Positions 34,255 to 45,922 of a DNA stretch of 64,000 nucleotides are shown piece by piece. Numbering within the stretch: the stretch's first letter is position 1; the number at the start of each line of letters is the position of its first letter. A model generated the notes under the pieces. It did no database searches and was not told where the DNA came from. It was given only the letters and a program-made list of their open reading frames with translations. The DNA lies in the NCBI GenBank assembly GCA_963576785.1, contig OY756143.1, positions 1 through 64,000 on the forward strand, written 5' to 3'. A program made the translations under genes and the position numbers. Source of the DNA: Chlorophyllum brunneum. Taxonomy: Eukaryota; Basidiomycota; Agaricomycetes; Agaricales; Agaricaceae.

Positions 34255-35309
34255 CTATTTGTGATTATGCACCGCTTTTTCTTGCTTCTCCAACTCCTTG
34301 ATCACTTTCAACTTCTTCACATCTTCGTCATTCTTACCACCAGCAACGACCAACCCCACCAGTGCGAACAGATAAGTGGTGCAGAGTATGATGATTTCAA
34401 ATACACGGAGCATGTCATAATCGATCTTGATATTGTTGTATTGGGAGTACAAAGCAGCAACGATAATTTTGAAGAGTGCGTGGACAATCATTGATCCAGG
34501 GAGTTGCCCAATAGCGTGTTTACATGGCTAGGGTAATTGACCATTAGCACCACGATGTTCTGGAAAATGCGCGAAATACTTACTTCATCCACGATAAAAT
34601 TCGCTTTGAGGGTCTTGGAAGAAAGCACCATGGTTGTAGTGACATTTACAACTACCAAAACATACACCCCAGTATACACATAAAATGAAGTCAACCACAT
34701 CAAAAAGTTGTTGTCGTTTGCAGGATCGGAAACAGTCAAGTGTTGGAAAGCTGTGGTGTAACCAACGATGGCGACGTGCGCAAACGTGATGAAAGCATCC
34801 AAGGCCTTCTTCAACGAGGAAGGTGGAGCAACGACGGAACTATGAATGTTTCGACGATAATGGACGAGGTATAAGCCACCCGCTGCAACGAAAACATCCG
34901 TAAGTTGATCGAGGGTATAGCGTGCCACATATGCAGAATCAGGAAAGTTCCTCCTCTCCTTTTGCATGAACACCTTCCGCACATATACTGTGTATATGAT
35001 AATCTGGGACCACCAAAGTCCCGCCGCTAAGAATGACAGCCAGTTAAACAGACGCCCAGTTTCATACTTCAGAGGAGAAACGTCTGGGGGTAGGTTTTCC
35101 TTCGCTCCGCAAACCCTGGCTAACGCAACGACGAATAGTATTCCGGTGAAAATGGAAAAAATGATGAGGAATGAGAAGGCAACGGTGTGGACGGTGGTAG
35201 CATCGATGATGATTGGTATCGGTATCGTGATTCCTCCACGTGCAGTGGCGAAGTTTACATGGAGAAGGCAACTCGCCAGGGCGTAAGTGACGGAGAGACA
35301 AGGCAGCAT
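34255..35309 (-). CDS. Unknown polytopic membrane protein
   Basis: Two exons, 35309-34584 and 34527-34255, joined by a 56-nt GTAAGT-TAG intron in phase 0, give 332 residues. The N-terminus (MLPCLSVTYALASCLLHVNF) is signal-peptide-like or a first membrane anchor. At least six more hydrophobic segments follow: TVAFSFLIIFSIFTGILFVV, FNWLSFLAAGLWWSQIIIY, an ITFAHVAIVGY segment, FYVYTGVYVLVVVNV, HALFKIIVAALY and FEIIILCTTYLFALVGLVV. The C-terminal tail is Lys/Glu-rich. The overall plan resembles seven-helix fungal membrane proteins, but I do not recognise a named family. The alternative single-exon reading through the intron would stop soon after and lose the last two helices. Confidence 0.68.
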
Positions 35310-35696
35310 TTCGACAAGGAACAAAAATCACTTCAACAGACTGGAGCGTTTATATGGCCAATCCCTAGCCTGAGCTCAGGGACGGCGGTGGGGGAACATG
35401 CAACCATTCATCCTGATGTTAGTCAGTACGGCACCTGCTGGCAATGATCAGGCTTGGCTTGCAAAAGCCGTGTCGAATAAGTGCGCAGCAAAAAGTTTCT
35501 CCCTCACAGATATCTGCGACGTTGGATAGTGTATATGGTTTACTGTCCGACGTTGGGAAACTGGAGAGAAGTGATTGGCAAGGGAGATCCTACAAGACGC
35601 CTCTGTGAGGAGATACAAAGCTCGAAAATCAGGGTCATCACGGCTAGTTAACAATGCTCCACAAAGGATCGGAGGCCAAGGCTAGTCTCACTTATA
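35310..35696. other. Intergenic; left edge of the 3-kb duplication
   Basis: From about 35400 the sequence begins to match 38410 onward (shared CATCCTGATG and CAATGATCAGGCTTGG blocks), marking the 3' edge of the duplicated unit. No gene. Confidence 0.45.
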
Positions 35697-37496
35697 TTAC
35701 GATTTCGTGCGTCCAGGTAGCGTTACACGGAAAACCATAAACTGGTTATCATTGTCAATACCAGCATCAAATGGTTGACCAAGTGAAACGCCGTGTGTGC
35801 TGAGGAAGTCGTTGTCACACTGAGAACAAAGATCAGCTATGACACTGAAGCGCCGAACAATGCCAAGAACTCACGGCAGTGAAGAGGAAGTAATCATCCG
35901 GGAAGTTCGGATCCCCAACAGGAGCAAGAGCCAAAGACTCCCATTTCGCGCTTATCAAGGTCGCGTCATCCGGCGAACCTAAATCGAACCTTCAGTGGTG
36001 TCCACCCCTTTACAATTCAAGTCCAAATACCATTGTGAAGGCCAAAGCGCTCAAGCTGGTTAGGGTCGATGTAACTGACGAAAGGTACGTATTTGGCTGG
36101 CGTGATAGAAGAATCAAGGACGCCATCAGTGGCAATCGGATTGAGGTGACTATCGAATTTCGTTCCGTGAATATCCGTCGCGTGGCTGATGGAGAACAGG
36201 TCAGCATTTTTGTACTTGGAGGAGAGTTTATCATCTCCGCGACCATGGCCATCTCTGGCAAGAGCCAAAAACACCCCCGGGCTAATGAACGCGATTTCGT
36301 TACAACCTCGGGTCTTTCCCTTCGAGCTCTGGGGAAGAGGAACGACCCATTCACCAACAAGGGTTGACTTCCCATCCGCGACGTCAAAAGCGAAAAGACG
36401 AGTGAACCGGTTGGCATCTCCATCACCACTATCCTGAACGGTGGCGGACTGTAACATGGCATACAATCTCCCTGTGGACGGGTCGACCGTCAGCCCTTCG
36501 AAACCTATGACCTGTATCAGTTTAACCATTCGTATATGTAACACAGCGTTGTTCACCTTTGTTTGCTGTTCGTCCAAAGGTGGGGTCCACAACGGAAGTA
36601 AAGTTAAGGTTTCCAGCAGCATCTCGTGGCAAGAGAGCATCCGGGAGCTTGATAGCTTGTTCAACACGTCCCTCCAGCGAGAGGCGATAGATGCCTGGAC
36701 CATATTCATCGCTGATCCAGAACCTGTGGAACATCATTCATCCATAGCTCAGTTCATGGAAACACTGGAGAGTAAATCCAGTGCTCACGATCCATCAGCA
36801 TTGGCAACCAGACCTTCGATATCAAGAACCAAGCGGTCGTCGGCTTCCGAAACGATGGGTAGTGGCCCAGGAAAGGCAGTATCCTGGGGACCGGGATGAC
36901 GAACGCCTTGGGGATCAAGACCACTGGTTGTCTTTCCGCCCACATCAAACTCAAGCACTGTTTTTCTGTATTGAAGTTGGAGAGTTCCCTGGGCGCTTTC
37001 AAAGTCGAGCTTGTGGGAGTCATAGTATGGCTCAAGAATAAAATCAATTTCATGGTGGCGTGCTTGGTAGTTGATTGTCGATTTCCTAAGGAAAAGTCGA
37101 ATTATAACTTCGAATACTTACAAAAATCAGCACTCACACATTATAACCTCTATCCGGGTGCACAACAAGTGTTCCGGTGAACTCATCATGCTCTCCTACC
37201 TTCCAGGTGTTGGGTTTAATAGCAATCGCGCTCCCAATTCCGCCCAAAGTATCGCCAGTCGATTCCTTGAAATTAGAAGGGATAAGGCCAAAGGCTACCA
37301 AACCCTGTGGCAAGTATCAAGGATGAGTAGGTATACACACCAGTCACGACGGCCGAGCTCTCACCTTGTTGATGTAGGTCACACCATCAAGAGTAGCATG
37401 ATTCACCTCCGTGGGTTCGCTTCGCTTCTGCTTCGCCAGGCAAAGTGAGGCGTTGAGTAGGACGAGTAAAGCATCGAAAGGGGTTAAAAATCTCAT
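35697..37496 (-). CDS. Secreted esterase-like phytase-domain protein, copy 1
   Basis: Contains the 'esterase-like activity of phytase' domain (PF13449 type), a beta-propeller-like fold found in secreted fungal proteins. The start MRFLTPFDALLVLLNASLCLA is a good signal peptide. Domain stretches include GLVAFGLIPSNFKESTGDTL, GGIGSAIA, RLVLDIEGLVAN, FWISDEYGPGIYRLSLEG, GFEGLTVDPSTGRLYAMLQS and EIAFISPGVFLALARDGHGR. It ends DNDNQFMVFRVTLPGRTKS. Several short introns; around 480 residues. Likely extracellular; substrate unproven. Tandem paralogue of the gene at 38687-40507. Confidence 0.82.
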
Positions 37497-38686
37497 TGTG
37501 CTTTGACCCAGTACATCCCATGTCGATTCGTATTTGTATGGAATCACCTCTTCGGTACCCAACAACGTACGCCCGAAACAATAACCCGGATTTATATTAT
37601 GGTAGTGGTACCACATGGCGACAATCCACTCCGGCTTGAAGGTTAACGATACTTCGCCTTCCCCATCACAAGCTGCTTGTCGTCGCTGCATTTCCTTGCG
37701 GTTAGATTTCAGCTAGCGTGAAAACCATCCAGAAAAATCCAGCCATAGGCTGAATTACGAAATTCTTTTTCGGAGAGTGTGAGACTTAGTACTGTCAATG
37801 TGTCCAAATCTCGCCTGGCCAAAGAATTTTCCTGGGGAACCGACCTCGATAAAGAGAAGATTGCGAAACACCGGCGCACACGAGTATTGCAATACCACAA
37901 GTGGATTGAAGCTAAAAACTCCTAGACTGACACGTTGCTGGGTATGCCATGTGCAGTAACGCTGTGGCGTAGCTGTAGTTCTGCCCAGAAGTCGTCAGGT
38001 CATGACCGATAGTTGGATCCCCAACAGTTCTAATTATGGTTAGGAAGAACGGAGCATACCTGGGTGAGTTCAAACTGAATAAAAATAGAATAAAACCTGT
38101 CTTGTGCGTATTTTAAACAGATACCCTAACACGTGGAACTTGAACTCCGGTCTTGAAACCAAAGGCTTATAAAAAGTAACCATGTTAATAAGAACCACAA
38201 ACTCAGGTACAGTGCATGTGTTACGAGATTTCATTACCAGCAGAATTCGGGGGTGGCCCTTTTTTAATTTTACCCTGACTTCTGATGCTTGACCTTTCTC
38301 CCTGCAGTCGAGGATTTTTCTACTTTAAACTATCAGGGATACTGTCATAAGCTGCCACATCTCAATAAAAACTACCTTATGACCGATCGTTGGCGCAGGG
38401 ACAATGGAAGAAAGGTGTAATTGATCATCCTGATGCTAATCCGTATGGTGTTTGCCAATGATCAGGCTTGGTTTGTAGCTCAAATGGTAACGTAAATGGT
38501 CATAGTTATGTGATTGACAGAAACGTCTGCGAAGCCGGATAGTTTATATGATTAGCTGTCTGGTGTTGAGAAGAGATTGGTAAGCGAGGTCCTATCAGCC
38601 TCCGTGGAGAGATAAAGCTAGATCATCGCAGCCCATCGAATGATATGAACAGTCACAATACTCCACAGAAGAACAGGAGGCCAAGA
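37497..38686. other. Intergenic between the duplicated secreted genes
   Basis: 1.2 kb. The part just upstream of copy 1 resembles the corresponding region upstream of copy 2 (AAATTCTTTTTCGGAGAGTG against AAATCCCTGTTCGGGGAGGG), and 38410-38686 resembles 35400-35696. No separate gene. Confidence 0.5.
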
Positions 38687-40507
38687 CTAAAATCCTCTAC
38701 CGTGGTGTGCATCAGGTAGTGTTACGCGGAAAACCATAAACTGGTTATCATTATCAACACCGGCATCAAATGGTTGACCAAGTGAGACACCGTGAGTGGT
38801 GAGGAAGTCATTATCGCACTAAGGGAAAGGGTCAGCTACGACCTTTAAGCACCGAAAAATACTAAGAGCTCACAGCAGTGAATAGGAAGTAATCGTCTGG
38901 GAAGCTCGGATCTCCGACAGGTGCAAGAGCAAAGGACTCCCATTTCGCACTCAACAAAGTTGGATCGTCTGGAGCGCCTAAAGCCATTCTTCAGCGATGT
39001 CATCTCTGTATACCCCATGCGTAATTACCATTATGGAGGCCATAGCGGGCTAGTTGGTTGGGGTCAATATAATTGATGAATGGTACGTATTCGGCCGGCT
39101 TGATAGAAGGATCAAGAACTCCGTTAACGGCGACCGGATGGAGGTGACTATCGAATTTTGTTCCGTGAATATCCGTCGCATGGCGGATGGAGAACAGATC
39201 AGCATTTTTGTAGCTGGCTTCAAGGTCAACATCCCCACGACCATTTCCATCTCTAGAAAGTGCCAAAAATACCCCCGGACTGATGAACATAATTTCACTA
39301 CAGGCTCTGGTCTTTCCCTTCGAGCTCAGGGGTAGGGGAACGACCCATTCACCAACAAGGACCGAAAAAAACCTCCCCAGAACTTCGAAGGCGAAAAGAC
39401 GAGTGTATTGGGTGGATGTTCCATTGACCCCACTATCCTGAATCGCAGCGGATTGTAACATGGCATATAATCTCCCCGTGGACGGGTCGATTGTCAGCCC
39501 TTCGAAACCTGTGATTTGTATCAGTTTCACCGATCGCATTGGTATCACGACGTTGCTCACCTTGGTTCGGCGTTCGTCCAACGGCAGGGTTCACAACGGA
39601 AGTATAGTTAACGTTGCCAGCAGCATCTCGTGGCAAGAGAGCATCGGGGAGCTTGATAGCTTGTTCAACACGTCCCTCGGGCGAGAGGCGATAGATGCCT
39701 GGACCGTATTCGTCGCTGATCCAGAAACTGTGAAATATCATTTTAGTTCTCACGGATGCATTGGTGATTGCAGAGAGCACTGACGATCCATCAGGATTGG
39801 CAATCAAGCCTTCAACATCAAGAACCAAGCGATCGTCGGTTTTTGAAACGATAGGCAGAGGTCCAGGGAAGGATATATCTAAGGGAAAGGAATGACGAAC
39901 GGCTTGTGGATCAAGACCACTGGTCGGCTTTCTATTCACATCGAACTCGAGCACTGTCTTTTTGTACTTGAGATTGAGAGTCTTCTGTGCGCTTTTGAAG
40001 TCGAGGCTCCGAGAATCGTAGTATGGGTTAAGAACAAAATCAATTTCATGGTGGCGTGCTTGGTAGTTGATTGTCGAGACCCTATTGAAGGGAATAGAAT
40101 TATAAATTCAAACATTCTCTCGCCTAAAACCAGTACTCACTCATTAAACCCCCTATCCGGGTGCACAACCAGCGTTCCCGTAAATGTGCCATCCCCTTTT
40201 TTCTTCCATGTGTTCGGTTTGAGTGCAATTGCGCTCCCAATTCCTCCCAGAGTATCGCCAGTAGACTCTTTGAAATCAGAGGCAATGAGGCCAAAGCCGA
40301 CCAAACCCTGTGTGACAATGAGTAACAATGGTTGAGGACAGATGGTGGTCACAATGACCACTACATAATTCTCACCTTGTTAACGTAGGTCACACCATTA
40401 AGAGTTGCACGATTCACTTCCGCTGGGACGTCAGGGATGTGCTTTGTCAAGCCAAGTTGAATGTTGAGCAGGACGAATAAAACAGAGAAAGGCGTTAAAA
40501 TCCCCAT
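38687..40507 (-). CDS. Secreted esterase-like phytase-domain protein, copy 2
   Basis: Paralogue of copy 1 with the same domain and gene structure. Signal peptide start MGILTPFSVLFVLLNIQLGL, then GLVGFGLIASDFKESTGDTL, RLVLDVEGLIAN, FWISDEYGPGIYRLSPEG, GFEGLTIDPSTGRLYAMLQS, EIMFISPGVFLALSRDGNGR and YVPFINYIDPNQLARYGLHN. The last exons give FALAPVGDPSFPDDYFLFTA, and the end reads RVTLPDAHHGRGF. All stretches I joined are in frame, so both copies appear usable. Divergence between copies is moderate, with changes mainly conservative. Confidence 0.82.
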
Positions 40508-41464
40508 TGTACCTTGACCCAGTACTTCCCATGTTGATGGGTTTTTGTACGGACTATCTCCATCACCCAAGGAACGTGCGTCCCAAAGATAGCCACAGTC
40601 GTGCTCTGATAATGGTACCACATGGTGATAATCCGTTCCTGCCACCTGAAAGGTACTTCGCCTTCCCCATCACAAGCCGCCTGTCGTTGTTGTAATTTCC
40701 TTGTGAACAAAACTTAGTTAGCGTGAAAACGACCCCACAGAGGCTGGACTCCGAAATTCCCGAAATCCCTGTTCGGGGAGGGTAGGTTCGCCTGATCCCG
40801 TCCTGCCGACCCGTTGGGGGAACCTGGATCGATAACCTCTGGAAAAATTGCGAAAATAAATGAATTGTGAGACGTGGCTACACTTGCGTATTGTAATGTA
40901 ACAGTTTAGATGAAGCCATCTAACACGTGGTTGGGCTTGAAAATGTGAATGCTTGGTATCATGGGGGATAGCTGCCGCAGTATTCTTCCTGGAAGGTGAT
41001 TGGTCTAAGTGTTGCTTGTGCCTGTCCCTTTTGGGTTGGGATCATCGACAGTGGGATCCTCGATAATTATAACCATGTGTGAGAGGACAGGTGCAAACCT
41101 GGGGCTCAAAATGATCGAAAATGGAACAAAACCCGACATGTGCAAAAATCGAGGCTTAGGTCCACCCACGGAACCAAAGGCCCATTACACTAGCTTTTGT
41201 CCTCTTGAGCCCCAAAATGACTACCCTTCCTGCCTGCCGAGAATGTTCGAGTCTTCTCTAGATTAACGTATACCACGAATTGAGGCTCCAAACAATATGA
41301 TGGTAGTTCCTGGTCCTTTAATAGAGACGGCAATCAGAAAACCAAATTCTCTGATCGTTTCTAAGAATGGATATACAAGTATGCTACAGTGGGAACAACA
41401 CCATGTTGACTATGGGACGCAAGTTTGGATAAAATGGAATGCAGGGAATTGTGTAATGAAGCGT
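40508..41464. other. Intergenic; right edge of the 3-kb duplication
   Basis: Upstream region of copy 2. Short blocks at about 40920-41190 (ACACGTGG, GAACAAAACC-GTGC, GAACCAAAGGC) have counterparts at about 37925-38170. No gene seen. Confidence 0.4.
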
Positions 41465-42419
41465 CTAAGTGTTCAAAAAGTGCGCGATGCAAGCACCTGG
41501 GCCAGCAGGTGGAATGAATCGATCACATTCAGAACACTTCCTAATAACCACCATCCTTCTAGCTCCTTCCACCACCAGGGTCCCATTGGATGTCCGAAGT
41601 TCAAAGATTTCTATGTTTCCGGAGAGTCCTGGGTAAACAACAGGATCAATGTTCGGAATAATTCTGCTAGAAAGCTGTAGTGGCTGCTCGCGAAGTAAAG
41701 ATTGTAGCATCATTTGGAGCACGAAGTCGGCATTAATGGTCAAAGGAGACTCTGTATCATGAAGAATACGACGATCGACTTCAACTCTGCCAAGGATGGA
41801 TATTTCTGGTATCCAGGTGGGTTCAACTTCTGTCTGTAGAATGAAGAGATAGAATAGAAACCTACCAGACGATCGGAGAAGCCAGATGGCGGGGGACCAA
41901 TCGTTGGTGGTGTCAAGCTGATATTTGAGATGCACCTTGAACGCGTAACGTATTCCTTTTCCTTCCACCTCTTCTATCCAGTGAATCCTCTCTAGTAGGC
42001 CGGTATTCGAGAATGGAAAGTCCGATGGCAAGGGAAAGTTGCGGTGGGTCCGAGGAAGGGTAGAAAACATTTGAATTGAGTCGCGAAGGTTGCGTATCCA
42101 GGATGCGGAGAGATCCCTCAATCTTTTCCAAATCATCAACTGCTCTGGGGTAGGATTCATAGTCGGGAATCATAGGTGTGATGAACACAAATCGTTCGAG
42201 AGTGTTTTGTAGAAGTCTAATCTGCTGAGAAATTTCCTAGTGTCCAAGCGCAAGCTTCGGTAGGCTGTGGGTAAAGTGTGACTTCAAAGCGTTAGGCATC
42301 TGTGGAATGGAAGCGGACCTTTCAAAGGCATTGAGGACCAAGGTCGATGCGCAGGGAAGAATTGCGCAGTGGGTAAGCCCTGATGCTGTCGCGTCTTTAA
42401 TATGTTGTCGGGGGGCCAT
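41465..42419 (-). pseudogene. Unknown gene, probably broken by a nonsense codon and a frameshift
   Basis: The minus strand from the ATG at 42419 reads 60 residues (MAPRQHIKDATASGLTHC to SLPKLALGH), meets TAG, and continues in the same frame EISQQIRLLQNTLERFVF and SYPRAVDDLEKIEGSLRIL. The protein-like frame then shifts to the ORF that begins at 42160 and includes SASWIRNLRDSIQMF, ERIHWIEEVEGKGIRYAF and FVLQMMLQSLL, ending CSECDRFIPPAGPGACIAHF. The last part has a Cys-x2-Cys pair. If the ORF starting at MNPTPEQLMIW (42160) is a gene by itself it would be 231 residues. I do not recognise the family; the shifted frames argue for a pseudogene. Confidence 0.45.
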
Positions 42420-43229
42420 AAGTAGTTTTATGAGTAATATGAACTGAGAGCGCCTTTTGGTTTGTGATTCATTTCCTGAAGAAGCGAAAGAGGCTCTTTG
42501 GCTGGGGATGCTGTGAAAGAGGGGTTAACCTAACAGTCAAGTGGAATTCTCCGCAGAAGTAAAAGGAATCCACCGGGTCGCATCACAGAATGCCAATAAG
42601 CCGAATCGGCGTTGCCCCTTTCTGGTAGAAAATCAATTCAACGTCGGTCTTGCGCATGGGGTCCTATATCTTCAAGGAATTAAAATCCGTACTTCTGAGC
42701 TATGGGCGCACCGGAGAACACGAGTCCGGGTTGGATTCAGGGCTTCTTCTCCATTGCTAAGTTCAGAGTACAGCCCCAGTGAATCACCTATCAAAAATGA
42801 TTAGCTAGGTGGGTGGTACTCGGATGTTGCGAGGGGTTATATTATCCCATCCCAGTTTTCAAACTTCAAGACCATCAACGATGATGTTGTGAGATGCACC
42901 GGTCACAATGGCATCTGAGTTATGGTCTTCGCAGGAGACTGATGGCGGACGAAACATAGCATTACGTTATGACCCCTCGTCCTTTGATGCACCCTCGACA
43001 CAAATACTCCGCGAGCCTTCGGAGACTCATGGGCGTAACCCTGCAGCGCCGTGAAGCAGTGACCTATTTACTTACTAAGCAATCGGGGATAAGCTGGCCG
43101 GATGGAAGTTGATTTGATGATGAGCCTCAGTCAGCCGACTTGTTATAACTGTGGTCCTTCCCGTCATCATGGCTTTATTGATATTCCCAACTCACGCCCA
43201 CATCGCCTCCAGTACTGGTACACCCGGTC
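42420..43229. other. Intergenic, no gene seen
   Basis: 810 bp with only an 87-codon plus-strand frame (42541-42804) lacking any recognisable feature. Confidence 0.4.
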
Positions 43230-43810
43230 ATGTCGAAGACCATGGAAAAGGGCACAGGAACCGTTCGGCGCGGCTCCTGCCTGTGTCAAGCTGTCAAGTA
43301 CGAAATTCAAGATGGACCTGTGGTTATGCGAGTGTGCCATTGCGTCAACTGTAGGAAAGCAACGGGTTCCGCTTTCATGTCCAACGGATTCTTCATGCGG
43401 CATGTGCGTTGAAACATCTACTTGTGACATCTGTTGCCAGGATAGGAAAGGAAGATTGACGCGTCTGCACAGCAAGTTCGCGTGGTGCAAGGAGAGGAGA
43501 AGTTGAAAGTCTACCGGGACAAAGATACTGCAAGCGGTGTCCCGCTTGATCGACAGTTCTGTACAGAATGTGGCTCTAATGTTTTCCTGGCCACAACCAA
43601 TCCCGAACTGGGCCGGACATTTATTATCATTGCATTGGGTACTTTGGACGACGAAATGTCCTGGCGTGAGTCATGATGATACTAAATATCATCAGTTGTA
43701 CTAATCGATTTCCCTCTGTAGTGCCGAAGACAGAATCGTTTGTGGAGCAACGACGCCATTGGGTTGTCGGAATTCGTGGTCCCGTGCCAAAGCCAAAACC
43801 AAAGCTATGA
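43230..43810 (+). CDS. GFA / CENP-V family zinc protein
   Basis: Member of the glutathione-dependent formaldehyde-activating (GFA) fold family, zinc proteins related to S-hydroxymethylglutathione synthase, mostly of unproven substrate in fungi. Exons 43230-43403, 43473-43665 and 43722-43810 give 151 residues. Zinc ligands are in place: GSCLCQAVKYEI, VCHCVNCRKATGSAF and FCTECGSNVFL. The second exon is entered through HQVRVVQGEEKLKVYRDKD and the protein ends with EQRRHWVVGIRGPVP and a Lys/Pro-rich tail. Length is normal for the family. The start MSKTMEKGTG is the ATG nearest the domain. Confidence 0.85.
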
Positions 43811-45922
43811 AACATAGATATCCCTGATATCAGAATATATTCTGATATGATGCGCCGTGTGTACGGGGGTTAATGAGTATGATGAGCATGCTTCCAATAG
43901 GGAAAGTACAGTGGAAAGAGATAGTCAGCTCTGAGCTCAACACATCTTTTCAACTCACGCCCAAAATATATCGTCCACCCTGGGGAGTAGAATTCCCCAC
44001 GACAGTCAGCAAAGGGATCATAGAGCAAATGTCATGCAACACGAGCCCAATACCACGACGACTCGTAGGTCAGAGGTAACGGCAAACACATCAAAGGTAT
44101 TTGGGGCTTCGAAGAGTGTGACGGTCACCACAGGAACTATCGACCAATCCTGTGAGGGTCTGGATGTCGGACAGGCCACCCCAAATGATGGCGGGCGTTC
44201 GTCAAGAAGAGGAGTGGGACAGAAACTTTGCAGACTGCATGCCTACCTTGCGGCGGAGTTAACGCCAGCTCCTGGGCTGAGAGGGATATTGTGGTGTCCG
44301 CTAGCGGTAGAGCGAGCATGATGATGGTACGCGTGAATAAATCTAGGCCATCCCAGAGCCAGCCAGGTCAAGCCAAGTAAAAATGAAAGGCTGTGAGAGC
44401 CTACGAAAACCAAGCCCGGCGGGAGGAGTATTGAGAAGGTCATTTGAAACGCAGAACCCAGAGGGAATATCCTTTCGCCCACGTTCCTGATCGGTGAACC
44501 ACCCTTGAGAAACAAGGCCTGAAGAGACAGCCCACAAATTAGCACATGTTATCAGCCAAAAGAAAGCGCTTGCAAGACAGGGGAGATGACTTCACGCGAG
44601 AGAACGACAAAAGGGGATACAGCACGTCCCATCCCGAACGGTCTACACCTTCTTTCATTACACAAACGAAGTACGCTACGCTCGTAAGGATATACAGGAC
44701 CGTCATGAAATCGATGATATCAATGGTGCAAACCAGAAAATTTCAGGGTATGGTGTTTGCTCCACTTCAGCCAGAGTAAAATTGACATAATCTGAGTCGA
44801 TACACCCAAGACCAAATGTCCCGCATTAATAGAATAACGAGGTTCAATGAAACCTTGGCGAGGGCGACAGGATAGGTGCGTTGCACAAGCTCAGGTAGAA
44901 TGGAGGAGATCATTGATGTCCCCTTCAATTTCGTGCAATTGAAATCATTGCCTTGGCTACCCTGTATCACCGTCGAAAGCAACGAGGTCACTCAGTATGA
45001 CAGTCCGTGGAGGGAAATAATGAATACCCCGAGTATATTGGTAGAGGGAACTACACTTGAGAATTGTTTCAAGAACTAACGAGCCAAGACAACCGCAGCA
45101 GAGTGATTCGATATGAGCTACACTGACCAGGTAGAACTCCGTCTACCGCAAGCACGAATTTAACTAGGTATTTTTGCGCTTCCAGAAAAAGTACTCGAGG
45201 TAGCTACCGCTGTTTGGAAAGGCTAGACAGCAGAGCTCATAAGCATGTCGACGTGTCAACTTCAACCTTCGGCTACAGGGATACGGTGCCGGTATGCACG
45301 GCCCCAGCCACATATGTCCCAGAACAGGCAATGACCATACTGGTAGCCCACATAAACCCACACCGCGTTGAACGCTGCTGTATTGATCAGATAAGAGACA
45401 ATTGAGCCTTAGAGCGACAAGCCCCGGATCCTACTACAGCCGAAGATGGGGCCAGCTGTAACGGATACCATATAAGTGTAAAAATATAGGAACGCTCAGC
45501 CCCTGCCACCAGCTCTGTCGGAAAACAGTAGATCTGGTTAATTTGAACAGCATCACAATACTTCTTTAGGGGTGGGAGACGGGGATATGTCAAAGCATGG
45601 GGTGCTATACGCTAGTCTGCCGTGGTACCAACGCCCAGGTTCGACCTCGGGATCAATGGCGCCGCAAACACACACAAATATGCTAAGTTCTGTATTTGGG
45701 CTATCCTTTGACGACGTTGTTGCCCGAAACAAGCACCCCTTTGTACTCGATATAAGGCTTGGTTCTGTATATATTTCAACCAGGCAACCCAGGATGTGTG
45801 GACCACATTCCCTGGACGCGTTGATCGCAACCTCGCCACGAATCGTATGCCAACTCTCTCGTCCTCCTTTCAACTTCATGCTAACGGTCAGGGGATCTAA
45901 TTAGGCCTAATTTTCGTCGAAC
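43811..45922. other. No supported gene; possible decayed membrane protein on the minus strand
   Basis: About 2.1 kb. Minus-strand frames at 44243-44545, 44767-44991, 45164-45361 and 45387-45593 are hydrophobic (for example SILLPPGLVFVGSHSLSFLL and SYIFTLIWYPLQLAP) and could be scattered exons of a polytopic protein, but I could not link them with consistent splice sites. Treated as unassigned. Confidence 0.3.

Noticed and set aside
43811..45922. Multi-exon membrane protein on the minus strand
   Set aside because: Hydrophobic pieces exist in several frames, but I could not find a chain of splice sites that links them without stops.
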